Shown in pieces: positions 25,406 through 35,320 of a stretch of DNA of 64,000 bases (position 1 is its first letter; each line of letters begins with the position of its first letter). Under the pieces are notes generated by a model that saw only the letters and a program-made list of their open reading frames with translations, had not been told where the DNA came from and did not search any database. Where the stretch lies: positions 310,001 to 374,000 of the forward strand of contig CAVONI010000002.1 in the NCBI GenBank assembly GCA_963697285.1, read 5' to 3'. The position numbers were made by a program, and so were the translations under genes. Source of the stretch: JAEUQQ01 sp963697285 (GTDB lineage: Bacteria > Acidobacteriota > Vicinamibacteria > Vicinamibacterales > JAFNAJ01).

Positions 25406-27511
25406 TCAGCAGCGCACCCGGAGGCGCGCGTCCACGGCCATCGAGGTGTCTGCCGTCGGGCCAGCCATGAAGGGATTCATGTCGATCTCCTCGATCTGCG
25501 GATACGCCGTCAGCAGCGCGTTGACCCGCAGGAGCACCTCGCGCAGCGTGGCGCGATCGGCGGGCGCATGGCCGCGGGCTCCGTCGAGCAGCGGGGCGCC
25601 CTTGATCTCGTCGAGCATCTCGGCCGCGTCCACGTCCGACAACGGCTGGAGCCTGAACGCCACGTCCTCGAGCACCTCCACGAATATACCCCCGAGCCCG
25701 AACATGATCAGCGGGCCGAACTTCGGATCGCGGGTCGCGCCGATGATGACTTCGGTGCCCCTGGGTGCCATGCGTTGCACGACCAGCGTGGCGGCCGGAT
25801 CGGCCGCGCGTGCCTGCGCCAGCACCTCCACGGCCGCCCTGGCGACCTCGTCGGCGTGTGCCAGCCCGAGTCGCACGCCCCCCATCTCTGACTTGTGCGT
25901 GATCACCGACGAACTCACCTTGAGCGCCACGGGGTAGCCCACCGTGTCGGCGGCCTCGACGGCGTCGAGATCACTCGACGCCTCTCGCCACGGTGCGACA
26001 CGCACGCCGCACGCTTCGATCACCCGCTGGGCCTCGACGAGCGTGAGCATCTCGCGCTGTCCGGCGCACGCGCCGTCGATGACGGTCCGGATGGTCGCGT
26101 GGTCGATGTCGGCGAATTCCACGACCCGGCCCTCGGGTCGGTCGAGCCACTGCCGGTACCTGGCGAGGGCCCACATCGCCTGGGCCGCCTCCTCGGGGAA
26201 GGTGTAGACCGGCAGGCCCGCCGCCTTCATGTGGGCGATGGCCGGCTTGGCGCTGACCTTGCCCATGAAGCAGACCATCACCGGCTTGCCGTGTCCGGCG
26301 GCACCGCGGATGATGCCATCGGCCACGGCCATCGAGTCGATGATCTCGAGCGACGTGAAGATGGCGATGACGGCATCGACCTCGGGGTCTTCGATCGCCG
26401 CGCGCATGCACACTTCGTACTGCGCGCCGCGCGCCGACGCGATCATGTCAACCGGGTTGACGGTGCTGGCCTCGGGCGCGATGTGGGGACGCATCCTGGC
26501 CTGCGTCGCCTCGCTCAACGGGGCGACGGTGAGGCCCAGTTGCACCATCGCGTCGGTCGCGAGGATGCCCGGCCCGCCCGAGTTCGTGACGATGGCGACC
26601 CGGTTGCCGCGCGGCACGGGCTGTGTCGCCAGCGCCGACGCGTAGACGAACATCTCCTCGATCGAGTTGCAGCGGATGACGCCGCTCTGCTGGAACAGCG
26701 TCTCGACGGCTGCATCGGTGCCTGCCAGCGAGCCCGTGTGTGACACCGCGGCCCGTGCACCCGCTGCCGTGCGTCCCGACTTCATCGCCAGGATGGGCTT
26801 CTTCTTGGTCACGCGCCGCGCGATGTGGAGGAACCGCTGCGGGTTCCCGAAGCTCTCGAGGTACATCAGGATGACCCGCGTGCGGGGGTCGTCTTCCCAG
26901 TACTCGAGCAGGTCGTTGCCCGAGACGTCGGCCTTGTTGCCGAGCGACGCGAACATCGAGAGGCCGAGGCCGAGCTGCGTCATCAGCGCCAGGATGGCCT
27001 CGCCGAGCGCACCGCTCTGCGACGAGAAGGCGATGTTGCCCGCCAGCGGCTCCGTCGTGGCCGAGAACGTGCCCTGCAGGCGGACGTCGGGGTCGCTGTT
27101 GATCAACCCCATGCAGTTCGGACCGATCATCCGCATCCCGTAGCGGCGAACGATGTCGCGCACCTCGGCCTCGAACACGGCGCCCTCTTCGCCCACTTCC
27201 TTGAACCCGGCGGTGATGACGACGATGCCGCGGACACCCTTGCGGCCGCACGACTCGACCTGCGCAGCGACGAAGCGGCGGGGAACGGCGATGATCGCGA
27301 GGTCGACGTCATCGGGGATCGCCTCGACCGTGGGATAGCACTTGAGCGAGTGGACGACCGAGGCCTTGGGGTTGACGGGAAACACCAGGCCCTGGAGTTC
27401 GTAGCGGAGCAGGTTGTGGAGGATGTCGGCGCTGATCGAGGTGCGGTCGCGCGACGCGCCGATCACGGCAACGGAGCGTGGACGAAAGAGCGCATCGAGT
27501 GCCGTGGACAT
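25406..27511 (-). CDS. acyl-CoA synthetase, NDP-forming (fused alpha-beta, ACD type)
   Basis: 701 residues. Order: CoA-binding Rossmann domain (SVAVIGASRDRTSISADILH), succinyl-CoA-synthetase-like domains with IGPNCMGL and the phospho-His in SHTGSLAGT near residue 260, then an ATP-grasp domain (about 480-701) with PVALKVSSSVITHKSEMGGV and FGLGGIFVEVLEDVAFRLQP. Enzymes of this kind interconvert acyl-CoA plus NDP/phosphate and acid plus NTP, conserving energy from acyl-CoA. It has a perfect TATAAT six bases before its ATG. A small zinc-ribbon gene is coupled behind it. Confidence 0.88.
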   Translation of the reverse strand: MSTALDALFRPRSVAVIGASRDRTSISADILHNLLRYELQGLVFPVNPKASVVHSLKCYPTVEAIPDDVDLAIIAVPRRFVAAQVESCGRKGVRGIVVITAGFKEVGEEGAVFEAEVRDIVRRYGMRMIGPNCMGLINSDPDVRLQGTFSATTEPLAGNIAFSSQSGALGEAILALMTQLGLGLSMFASLGNKADVSGNDLLEYWEDDPRTRVILMYLESFGNPQRFLHIARRVTKKKPILAMKSGRTAAGARAAVSHTGSLAGTDAAVETLFQQSGVIRCNSIEEMFVYASALATQPVPRGNRVAIVTNSGGPGILATDAMVQLGLTVAPLSEATQARMRPHIAPEASTVNPVDMIASARGAQYEVCMRAAIEDPEVDAVIAIFTSLEIIDSMAVADGIIRGAAGHGKPVMVCFMGKVSAKPAIAHMKAAGLPVYTFPEEAAQAMWALARYRQWLDRPEGRVVEFADIDHATIRTVIDGACAGQREMLTLVEAQRVIEACGVRVAPWREASSDLDAVEAADTVGYPVALKVSSSVITHKSEMGGVRLGLAHADEVARAAVEVLAQARAADPAATLVVQRMAPRGTEVIIGATRDPKFGPLIMFGLGGIFVEVLEDVAFRLQPLSDVDAAEMLDEIKGAPLLDGARGHAPADRATLREVLLRVNALLTAYPQIEEIDMNPFMAGPTADTSMAVDARLRVRC

Positions 27512-27517
27512 TCGGGG

Positions 27518-27523
27518 ATTATA
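27518..27523 (-). promoter_or_regulatory. consensus -10 TATAAT, 6 nt before the acyl-CoA synthetase ATG
   Basis: Minus strand TATAATCCCCGA followed by ATG at 27511. Transcription would begin at or within a base or two of the start codon. Confidence 0.6.
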
Positions 27524-27563
27524 GGCCCGGCCCGAATTGCGCTACGCTGTCGCGAGCTCACCG

Positions 27564-28907
27564 ATGTCACCTTCCGCACTGGCCACGGACCTCTACCAGC
27601 TCACGATGATCGCGGGGTACGACGCCGCCGGCGTCGAAGGCACCGCGACCTTCGAGTTGTTCGTCCGCACGCTGCCACCCAACCGCACCTTCCTGGTGGC
27701 GGCCGGGCTCGAGCAGGCACTCGACTACCTCGCCGGGCTGCATTTCACGCCCGACGAGATCGCGTGGCTCCGGTCGCTCCAGACCTTCAACTCCGTGCCG
27801 GCGAGGTTCTTCGACGAGACGCTGCGGCGCCTCCGCTTCACCGGAGACGTCTGGGCGATGCCCGAGGGCACGCCGTTCTTCGAGAACGAGCCCATCCTGC
27901 GCATCACGGCCCCGCTGATCGAGGCGCAACTGGTCGAGACGACGCTGCTGGCGATCATCAACTTCCAGACACTGGTCGCCAGCAAGGCTGCCCGGGTCGT
28001 GCTGGCGGCCGACGGCCGCAGCGTCATGGAGTTCGGCACGCGGCGGGCGCACGGCCCCGACGCGGCGCTGCACGCGGCGCGCGCCGCCTACATCGTGGGC
28101 TGCTCGGCGACATCGAACGTCGAGGCCGGCCGGCGCTTCGGCATCCCGCTCGCAGGCACCATGGCGCACGCGTGGGTGACGTCGTTCAGCGACGAGGTCG
28201 AGGCGTTCCGGGCGTACGCCAAGGTCTTCGGCGATCGGTCGGTCTTCCTGATCGACACGTACGACACCGTCGCGGCGTCGAGGAAGGTCGTGCAGTCGGG
28301 CCTGCGCCCCTATGCCGTCCGCATCGACAGCGGCGACCTGATCTCGCTGAGTCATGAAGTGCGCGCGGTCCTCGACTCGGGCGGGTTGCTCGACACGCGC
28401 ATTCTCGCCAGCGGCGACATGGACGAGTGGAGCATCGCCGAGCTCCTGTCACGCCGCGCACCGATCGACGCGTTCGGCGTCGGCACGGCGATCAGCACGT
28501 CGCGCGATGCCCCGGCGCTCGGCGGCGTCTACAAGCTCGTTGAGATCGAGCGGGGCGGCGTCGGCATCCCGGTGATGAAGCTGAGTGGCGGCAAGGCGAC
28601 CTCGCCCGGGCGGAAGCAGGTGTGGCGCCGCGTGCTCGATGGGCGCGCCGTCGGCGACATCATGGGACTCGAGAGCGAGGCGGCACCGCCCGACGGCCGT
28701 CCGTTGCTGGTGCCCGTCATGCGCGGTGGGGCACGCGTGGCCGCGCCCGAGACACTCGATGCGATCCGGCAGCGGCACCATGCCCTGGTGCACGAACTGC
28801 CGGTGCCGGTGCTCATGCTGCGGGCCCGCGAGACCTATCATGTCGGGCGCTCGCACGCACTCGAGATGCTCACCGATTACACCGGACAGCAGTTGCTCAA
28901 CGGCTGA
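27564..28907 (+). CDS. pncB: nicotinate phosphoribosyltransferase
   Basis: 447 residues from ATG 27564 (an in-frame TTG at 27537 is less likely). PncB features: ALATDLYQLTMIAGY at the start, FELFVRTLPPNRTFLVAAGL, EFGTRRAHGPDAAL near 155-168, the GTMAHAWVTSF loop carrying a conserved His, and VRIDSGDLISLSHEVR. It makes nicotinate mononucleotide from nicotinate and PRPP with ATP hydrolysis, the step after PncA in NAD salvage. It is divergent from the acyl-CoA synthetase gene with a 52-base shared promoter region containing TACGCT at 27543. Confidence 0.92.
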   Translation: MSPSALATDLYQLTMIAGYDAAGVEGTATFELFVRTLPPNRTFLVAAGLEQALDYLAGLHFTPDEIAWLRSLQTFNSVPARFFDETLRRLRFTGDVWAMPEGTPFFENEPILRITAPLIEAQLVETTLLAIINFQTLVASKAARVVLAADGRSVMEFGTRRAHGPDAALHAARAAYIVGCSATSNVEAGRRFGIPLAGTMAHAWVTSFSDEVEAFRAYAKVFGDRSVFLIDTYDTVAASRKVVQSGLRPYAVRIDSGDLISLSHEVRAVLDSGGLLDTRILASGDMDEWSIAELLSRRAPIDAFGVGTAISTSRDAPALGGVYKLVEIERGGVGIPVMKLSGGKATSPGRKQVWRRVLDGRAVGDIMGLESEAAPPDGRPLLVPVMRGGARVAAPETLDAIRQRHHALVHELPVPVLMLRARETYHVGRSHALEMLTDYTGQQLLNG

Positions 28908-28926
28908 CGAGGATTCGGGGCTGCGA

Positions 28927-28932
28927 TAGACT
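28927..28932 (+). promoter_or_regulatory. -10-like TAGACT, 7 nt before the nucleoside kinase ATG
   Basis: TAGACTGCGCCGC then ATG at 28940. It lies in the 32-base gap after pncB and fits an own, leaderless promoter. Confidence 0.4.
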
Positions 28933-28939
28933 GCGCCGC

Positions 28940-30652
28940 ATGATCCGTCCGGCCGCGCCTCGCGATCACCTGCAGGTCAGACTTCCCGACGGGCGCATCT
29001 TCGAGGCGCCCATCGACACACCGCTGTCGGATGTGCTGGCTCTCGCACAGGAGGGCCGCGTCCCCGCGGTTGCGGCAACGATCAACGGACGGCTGGTCGA
29101 ACTCGGCACGGTGCTCACGCACGACACCGAGCTCACGCCAGTGCTGCTGACCGATGCCATCGGCGCGCGCATCTACCGGCGCTCGCTGATCATGCTGCTC
29201 GTCACCGCCGTGGATGAGCTCTTTCCGGGCACACGTGTCACCGTCGAGCACGCCGCGGCAACCGCCGGCGCCTTCTACTGCCGCGTCCACAACCGCGAGC
29301 CGTTCTCGGTGCGCGATCTCGAGGTGATCTCGTGGCACATGAGCGAGATCGTCGTCGCCGACGATCCGATCACGAAGGTGCCGATGTCGGTCGACGAGGC
29401 CGTCCAGTTGTTCGAGGTCCGCGGAGAGTCAGACACGGCCAGCCTGCTCCAGTCGCGCACCAAGCCCGACCTGACGTTGCACGATCTGCGCGGCCACAAG
29501 GAGTACTTCCAGGGCCTGCTCGTGGCCTCGGCCCGCGTGCTGCAGTGGTTCGCCCTGCACGCCTATCCCCCGGGCTTCATGCTGCAGTTCCCGCACATCG
29601 ACCGACCGGGCCGCCTCGACCAGATCGCGCCGTACCCGAAGCTGTTCAGCGTGTACGCCGAGCACGGCGAGTGGCTCACCCGCCTCGGCGTGCGAGGGGT
29701 CGGCGCCCTGAACGAAGCCATCGACGGCGACCTGCTGCCCGAGATCTCGCTGGTGGGTGAAGCGTTTCACGAGTCGCAGATCGCGCGCATCGCCGCAGAC
29801 ATCGCCGAGCAGCGCGATCGCATCAGGGTCATCCTGATTGCCGGGCCTTCGTCATCGGGCAAGACGACGACGTCGAAGCGACTTGCCGTGCAGTTGCTGG
29901 CACAGGGCATCCGGCCGTATCCGATCGGGCTCGACGACTACTTCCTCGACCGCGACCAGACGCCGCGCGACGAGCGCGGCGACTTCGACTTCGAGTCACT
30001 GGCTGCCCTCGACGTGCCGCTCTTCAACCAGCACCTGCTGCAGTTGATGCGTGGCGACGTGACCCAGTTGCCGCACTACTCGTTCCAGCGCGGGCAGCGC
30101 CTGCCCGGCGCGGAGGTCCTGCTCACGGCCGACCAGATGATCATCGTCGAGGGGATCCACGGGCTGAATCCGGCGCTGGTCACCGACCTCCCTGAAGAGT
30201 GTGTGTACCGCGTCTACGTGTCGGCGCTCACGCAATTGAACCTCGACGGCCACAACCGCGTGAGCACGTCCGATTGCCGCCTGATCCGGCGCATCGTCCG
30301 CGACGCGGCGACACGGGGCTACGACGCGCGCGCGACGCTGAAGCGGTGGGACAGCGTGGTGGCTGGCGAGAAGAAGCACATCTTCCCGTACCAGGAGAAC
30401 GGCGACGCCATCTTCAACTCGGCGCTCGCCCACGAACTGGCCGTGCTGCGGCCCATGGCCGAGCCGCTGCTGCTGCAGGTGCGCCCCGAGCATCCAGAGT
30501 GGCTCGAGGCGAATCGGCTGCTCTCGTTCCTGCACTGGTTCCGCCCGGCCACGACCGAGGTGGTTCCGACGAACTCGATCCTGCGCGAGTTCATCGGCGG
30601 CTCGGTGCTCGAGACGTTCGACTTCTCGTTGCGCCGGGCGCCGGGACGCTGA
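28940..30652 (+). CDS. TGS-domain uridine/nucleoside kinase
   Basis: 570 residues. The N-terminus is a TGS-like domain (HLQVRLPDGRIFEAPIDTPL), followed by a threonyl-tRNA-synthetase-like second domain with HAAATAGAFYCRVHN. The kinase half starts near 295 with a P-loop GPSSSGKTT at about 303, then YFLDRDQTPRDERGDFDFES, IIVEGIHGLNP and a C-terminal IFPYQENGDAIFNSAL block, as in the uridine kinase/phosphoribulokinase family. This architecture is known for thermotogal and other bacterial nucleoside kinases. It phosphorylates uridine or a related nucleoside; the TGS part may sense nucleotides. Confidence 0.85.
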   Translation: MIRPAAPRDHLQVRLPDGRIFEAPIDTPLSDVLALAQEGRVPAVAATINGRLVELGTVLTHDTELTPVLLTDAIGARIYRRSLIMLLVTAVDELFPGTRVTVEHAAATAGAFYCRVHNREPFSVRDLEVISWHMSEIVVADDPITKVPMSVDEAVQLFEVRGESDTASLLQSRTKPDLTLHDLRGHKEYFQGLLVASARVLQWFALHAYPPGFMLQFPHIDRPGRLDQIAPYPKLFSVYAEHGEWLTRLGVRGVGALNEAIDGDLLPEISLVGEAFHESQIARIAADIAEQRDRIRVILIAGPSSSGKTTTSKRLAVQLLAQGIRPYPIGLDDYFLDRDQTPRDERGDFDFESLAALDVPLFNQHLLQLMRGDVTQLPHYSFQRGQRLPGAEVLLTADQMIIVEGIHGLNPALVTDLPEECVYRVYVSALTQLNLDGHNRVSTSDCRLIRRIVRDAATRGYDARATLKRWDSVVAGEKKHIFPYQENGDAIFNSALAHELAVLRPMAEPLLLQVRPEHPEWLEANRLLSFLHWFRPATTEVVPTNSILREFIGGSVLETFDFSLRRAPGR

Positions 30653-30704
30653 GCTCGTTTTTTTGATTGTTCAAAACGCCCGCGTGCCGTATGCTCCCCC
30701 CACG

Positions 30705-32105
30705 ATGAGTGTCGAGGATCGCGAGACAGGCCGCGACGTGCCGGCCGCCGCTCCCCTGGCTCCGCCGCCCGTATCCGAGCCGTGGCTGCGGCACGTCGGG
30801 CGCTCCGAGAACAGCCTGCCAGAGGTGCACGGGTCGGTGCCGATCCCGATCACCGCCAGTTTCTGGCGAAAGATGTTCGCCTTCGCCGGTCCCGGCTACC
30901 TGGTGGCCGTCGGCTACATGGACCCGGGCAACTGGGCCACCGACATCGCCGGCGGCGCGCGTTACGGCTACGCCCTGCTCAGCGTGATCATGATCTCGAA
31001 CCTGATGGCGATCCTGCTGCAGGCGCTCGCCGCCCGGCTCGGGCATCGCCAGCGGGCGCGACCTCGCGCAGGCCTGCCGCGACAGCTACTCGCGGCCCGT
31101 GACCTTGTTCCTGTGGGTGCTGGCCGAGATCGCCATCGCCGCCACCGATCTCGCCGAGGTGATCGGCGCCGCCATCGCGCTCAACCTGCTGTTCGGCCTG
31201 CCGCTGCTGGCGGCGTCTGCATCACCGCGCTCGACGTGCTCATCGTGCTCTACCTGCAGCAGCACGGTTCCGCTACGTCGAAGGCGCTCGTGCGTGCTGC
31301 TCATCCTCGGCATCGCCGGCGCTTCGCGATCGAGCTCGTCCTGTCGCAGCCCGCCACTCGCCGCGGTGCTTCGCGGGTTCATCCCGACCACCGAGATCGT
31401 GCGCAATCCCGAGATGCTGTACATCGCGATCGGCATCCTCGGCGCCACCGTCATGCCGCACAACCTGTACCTGCACTCGTCGATCGTGCAGACGCGGAAG
31501 TACGGCGACGACCTCGCGAGCCGGCGCGAGCGCCGTGAAGTTCGCGACGATCGACTCGACGGTCGCCCTGTTCGAGCGCCCTGTTCATCAACGCCGCGAT
31601 CCTCATCGTGGCGGCCGCGACCTTCCACGGCACCGGCTACGACCACATCGCCGACATCGGCGACGCCTACAAGATGCTCGCGCCGCTGCTCGGCACGCAG
31701 ATGGCGTCGACGCTCTTCGCGCTGGCGCTGCTCTTCGCGGGCCAGAACGCGACCATCACGGGCACGCTCGCCGGGCAGATCGTGATGGAAGGGCTTCCTG
31801 TCGCTGCGACTGCGCCCGTGGCTGCGGCGGCTCGTCACGCCGGCTGATCGCCATCATCCCGGCGGTGATCGTCATCGTGCTCTACGGCGACGAGGGCACC
31901 GACGGCGCTGCTGATCCTCAGCCAGGTCGTGCTGAGCCTGCAGTTGCCGTTCGCCGTGTTCCCGCTGGTCATGTTCGTCTCGAACCGGAAGCGCATGGGC
32001 GCCCTGGTCGCTCCGCCGTGGATGCTCGCCCTGGCGTGGCCGGTCGCCATCGTCATCGCCGCGCTGAACGCCTGGCTGCTGGTCCAGACGATCGCGGGAT
32101 TCTAG
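30705..32105 (+). pseudogene. Nramp-family divalent metal transporter (MntH-like), many frameshifts
   Basis: The N-terminus reads well from ATG 30705: FAGPGYLVAVGYMDPGNWAT and ARYGYALLSVIMIS are MntH hallmarks. From about 31041 the frame changes repeatedly, yet each piece is recognisable Nramp sequence: ATDLAEVIGAAIALNLLFGL, ILGATVMPHNLYLHSSIVQT, FAGQNATITGTLAGQIVMEG and PLVMFVSNRKRMGALVAPPW. I count about ten or more single-base indels between 31041 and 31920, mostly insertions. A repaired protein would be about 465 residues. It would import Mn2+ or Fe2+ with protons. TATGCT nine bases before the ATG is a candidate -10. A UspA gene follows at once. Confidence 0.8.
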
Positions 32106-32142
32106 TCGTCATCACAGTGGGACTGTGCGAGGCTTGGGAAGC

Positions 32143-32568
32143 ATGTACACACGCATCCTCGTCGCCGTCGAGCACTCGGCCGCCGACGCGACCATCATCG
32201 ACCACGTCTGTCAACTCGCGCGCCTCACGCACGCCGAGCTGATCCTCGTGCACGTCGCTGACGGCTGGGCCGCCCGTGCCTACGACGAGTTGGCCCTGCG
32301 CGAGTCAGAGGAGATGCGCGACGACCGTGAGTACCTCGAAGGCCTCGCCGCCCGCCTGAACGGCCAAGGGTTGGCGACACAGTGGCGCCTGGGACGTGGC
32401 GAGCCCGCGAGCGAGCTGGTGCGGATCTCGCGCGCCGAGGGCGTCGACCTGATCGCGATGGCGACGCACGGGCATCGCGGCATCAACGACCTGATCCGGG
32501 GCACGACCGTCAACAAGGTCAGGCACGATGTCAGCGTACCGGTGCTGCTGCTGAGGGCGAAGCCGTAA
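32143..32568 (+). CDS. universal stress protein (UspA family)
   Basis: 141 residues from ATG 32143. ILVAVEHSAADATIIDHVCQ opens the alpha/beta fold and the ATP-binding motif G-2x-G-9x-G(S/T) is seen in THGHRGINDLIRGTTVNKVR near the C-terminus, so it is an ATP-binding type. It lies 37 bases after the Nramp gene; nramp-usp pairs are common and suggest a metal or stress response role. It ends before a palindromic repeat. Confidence 0.85.
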   Translation: MYTRILVAVEHSAADATIIDHVCQLARLTHAELILVHVADGWAARAYDELALRESEEMRDDREYLEGLAARLNGQGLATQWRLGRGEPASELVRISRAEGVDLIAMATHGHRGINDLIRGTTVNKVRHDVSVPVLLLRAKP

Positions 32569-32623
32569 CGCCGCCGACGACCGGCCGCCTCCGGCGCAGC
32601 CCGCCCACGTCGAACCTGAGACC

Positions 32624-32650
32624 GTAGGGGCCGCGCCCCTGAGCGGCCCG
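32624..32650. repeat. dispersed GC-rich palindromic repeat, copy 2
   Basis: Matches 6141-6167 with one substitution. It lies in the 89-base gap between the convergent UspA and M14 peptidase genes and holds short nested inverted repeats (AGGGGC/GCCCCT and GGGCCGC/GCGGCCC). Confidence 0.7.
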
Positions 32651-32657
32651 CGCACGA

Positions 32658-35298
32658 CTACCGCCGGCTCCCGCCCAGCACCACGGCATTGAGGAACAGC
32701 AACTGCGAGGCTTCGGCGAACGCCCGCGCGTTGGGATCCTCGGCGAACGCGATCACACGCCCTCGTCCCATCGGCTGCTCGATCAGGTAGGCCTTCTGTG
32801 CCACCTGCGTGCGCGATTCGTCCCAGATGATGCCGCTCATCAGCAACTGGTCCTGCTTCGCGTAGACGCCGACGTTGACACCCTTGTCGAGCGTGATCGG
32901 CGTGAAGACCCGCTGGCTCTCGACGATCACGCCGATTTCGTCGTCGTGGCCCGAAGCAAGCCAGTGTTCGCCGTCGAGACGCAGGCGCAGGATGGCCCCA
33001 GGCACGAGGTCGGGCCGCTCCTGCGCGGGCGTGATCGCACGGTTGAAATCGAAGGGCGTCTTCGACGCATCGGCGCGCGGCTTCGATGGCCCCTCGGTCT
33101 CGGGTGTGCCGTCACTGAGCTCGGTGCGCGTCTCGAGCAAGCCCACGCTCTCGCGCGCCGCCCAGCGCGAGGCCTCGGCGATCGTCACGAGCGTCCCGCC
33201 GCCGCTCACCCAGTCTTTCAGGCGGCGCAGCATGTCGCCGCCGAGTGCCGGCGTGTAGCTGCCCGAGGGCAAGACCACCACGTCGAATGCCGAGAGGTCT
33301 GCCCGCCCGAGCGATCCCACGCGAATCGCGCTGACCCGCTGCCCGTACCGCCGCTCGAGCACGTAGCGCGCCCAGCCCGCCGAGAGGCTCTGCGCCGGCG
33401 CATCCCAGGCGAGAAGCACGCGCGGCGACGCCAGCGCAAACACCTGGCTGCTGCCGAGCGAGATGCCCGACTCGGTGAACGCCGAGTCGATGCCGACGAC
33501 CTCTGCACCAGCGGCCCGCGCGTGCGTCGCCAGCGTGCGCAGCGCCTCGGGTGAGTTGTCGCGGATACGGGCAATCGCCGTGCCCCGCGAGAACGTCCGG
33601 CCGTTGAGCGTGAACGTGCCCGGCGAGAACGAGAGCCTCACGCCGTCGGCGAGCGACCGCGCGACGGCAGACGCGGCCGACGCGTTCCATGGCAGAAGGT
33701 AGCCGAGCCTGGCTGCCGGCACGACCGCCGTCCCGCTCGCCGCGTCGGCTGTACGGTGACGTGCGGACCGTCACCGGCGTCGCAGACGGCACGGCCTCGA
33801 CATCCCACAGGAGCGGCAGGCTCCAGGCGGTCACGTCGTAGATCTGATCGGGCTGACGCCGCTTCCGGCGTTCTTCCTGGAGTGCCACGAACGCGGGATC
33901 CATCGGCGTGTGCGCATCGAGGAGGTTGCGGACGAGGCGCCCCGCCGGCTGGGCCAGCGACACGGCGAAAGCGCCTGCGGGCACGGTGCGCGTGCCGATG
34001 GTCACGGGCTCGAGCGTCTGCCGAACCTCGATGCCGTTCTTCACCAGCAACTGCGCGAGTCGCGCGGCCTGACCACCATCCCGTGGCGACGTCAGGAGGT
34101 ACTCGCGTGTCGGCCCCGTCTCGCCATCACGCACGGCGCTTCGCCGAAATTCGAGGAACTCGCGCAGCATCCGCTCGCGGTTGCGCGCGGCGGTCTCGGC
34201 CGTGCTCATCGCCGAGGTGAAGTGGTGCAGGATGCCGTCGTAATAGGTCAGGGTCGTCCCATCGCGGCGCTTGAACTCGAGGCCGCGCGCGCCGGCCTGC
34301 TCGAACGTCATGCCGATGAAACCCTGTGCCGTCGGCCACGACACGCCGTAACCCGGATAGAAGGCGTCGTAGACCTCGCGGTTGAAGTACGCGAAGCCCC
34401 GCGCGTCGAACTTCGCCGCGATGCCCTTGCCGATGTCCTCGAGCATCCGCGCCTGCGAGGCCGTCATGTGCGTGTTGCCGGGTGCCGCCGCCGGCGGGAA
34501 GTAGTACGTCGACTCGCCGCCCATTTCGTGAAGGTCGGCCACGACGTGCGGCATCCACTCGAGGAGGAAGGGAATGCGTCCACGCGACTCGGCCTGGGTC
34601 AGGGCAAACCAGTCACGGTTGAGATCGAAGAGGTAGTGGTTCGTACGCCCGCCCGGCCATGGTTCGTCGTGCTCGGCGGTGGCGGAATCCGGGTCGGGCG
34701 CAGGCCCGCGGCCGACGCGGTACTGGTAGACGAACCTCCCGCGCCCGTCCGGGTTCTGCGCGGGATCGATGATCACGATTGCCTCGCGGCGAATGAGATC
34801 GGCCACCGGGTCGTTCTGGGCGGCGAGCAGGTGGTACGCCTCGCTCATCGCTGCTCCGCCCGACGAGACCTCGTTCCCGTGCACGCCGTGGATCAGCGCC
34901 ACGACGACCGGGAGTTCGCGCACCAGCCGTTCGGCCTCGGCTGGTGCGAGCCCGCGCGGATCGGCGAGCTTGCGGATGTCGGCCTTGATGCGGTCCAGGC
35001 TCGCGATGCGTTCCGGCGTGGCGATGATCAGCGCGATCAGCGGACGCCCCTCCCAGGTGCGGCCGAACTCGACCAGTCGCGTGCGTTCAGGTGACGACAG
35101 GTGGAGGGCCTGGAAGTAGGCCACGATCTCTTCTGGCGACGAGATGTCTTCACCGACGTCGTGCCCGACGACCTGGTCGAGCGTCGGAATGCGCGGGTCG
35201 TACGTGACGCCGGCAACGAGCGGCGGCACCACCACCTCCGGGCGCGGCGCGGGAACTGCGCCGAGTTGCACCGTCAGGGCAAGGACAGGAATCAGCAT
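32658..35298 (-). CDS. secreted M14-family zinc carboxypeptidase, one frameshift
   Basis: The full-length reading gives about 879 residues. N-terminal signal peptide (MLIPVLALTVQLGAVPA). The M14 domain has the zinc ligands in ALIHGVHGNEVSSGG (H-x2-E), IIDPAQNPDGRGRF, a conserved DLHEMGGESTYYFPP region and the catalytic Glu block GMTFEQAGARGLEF. A frame change near 33750 (one extra base in the TAC-A-GCC context on the coding strand) joins the first part (33750-35298) to the second (to 32658). The second part has a ThuA/GATase-like fold (VLPSGSYTPALGG, GGGTLVTIAEASRW). Probably an extracytoplasmic peptidase acting on peptides from outside. Confidence 0.8.
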
Positions 35299-35320
35299 GG
35301 CGCGATGAGTATAGTCCGCG

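Noticed and set aside
31041..31920. Programmed frameshifting in the Nramp gene
   Set aside because: Too many shifts in both directions, with no slippery heptamers or downstream structures in common.
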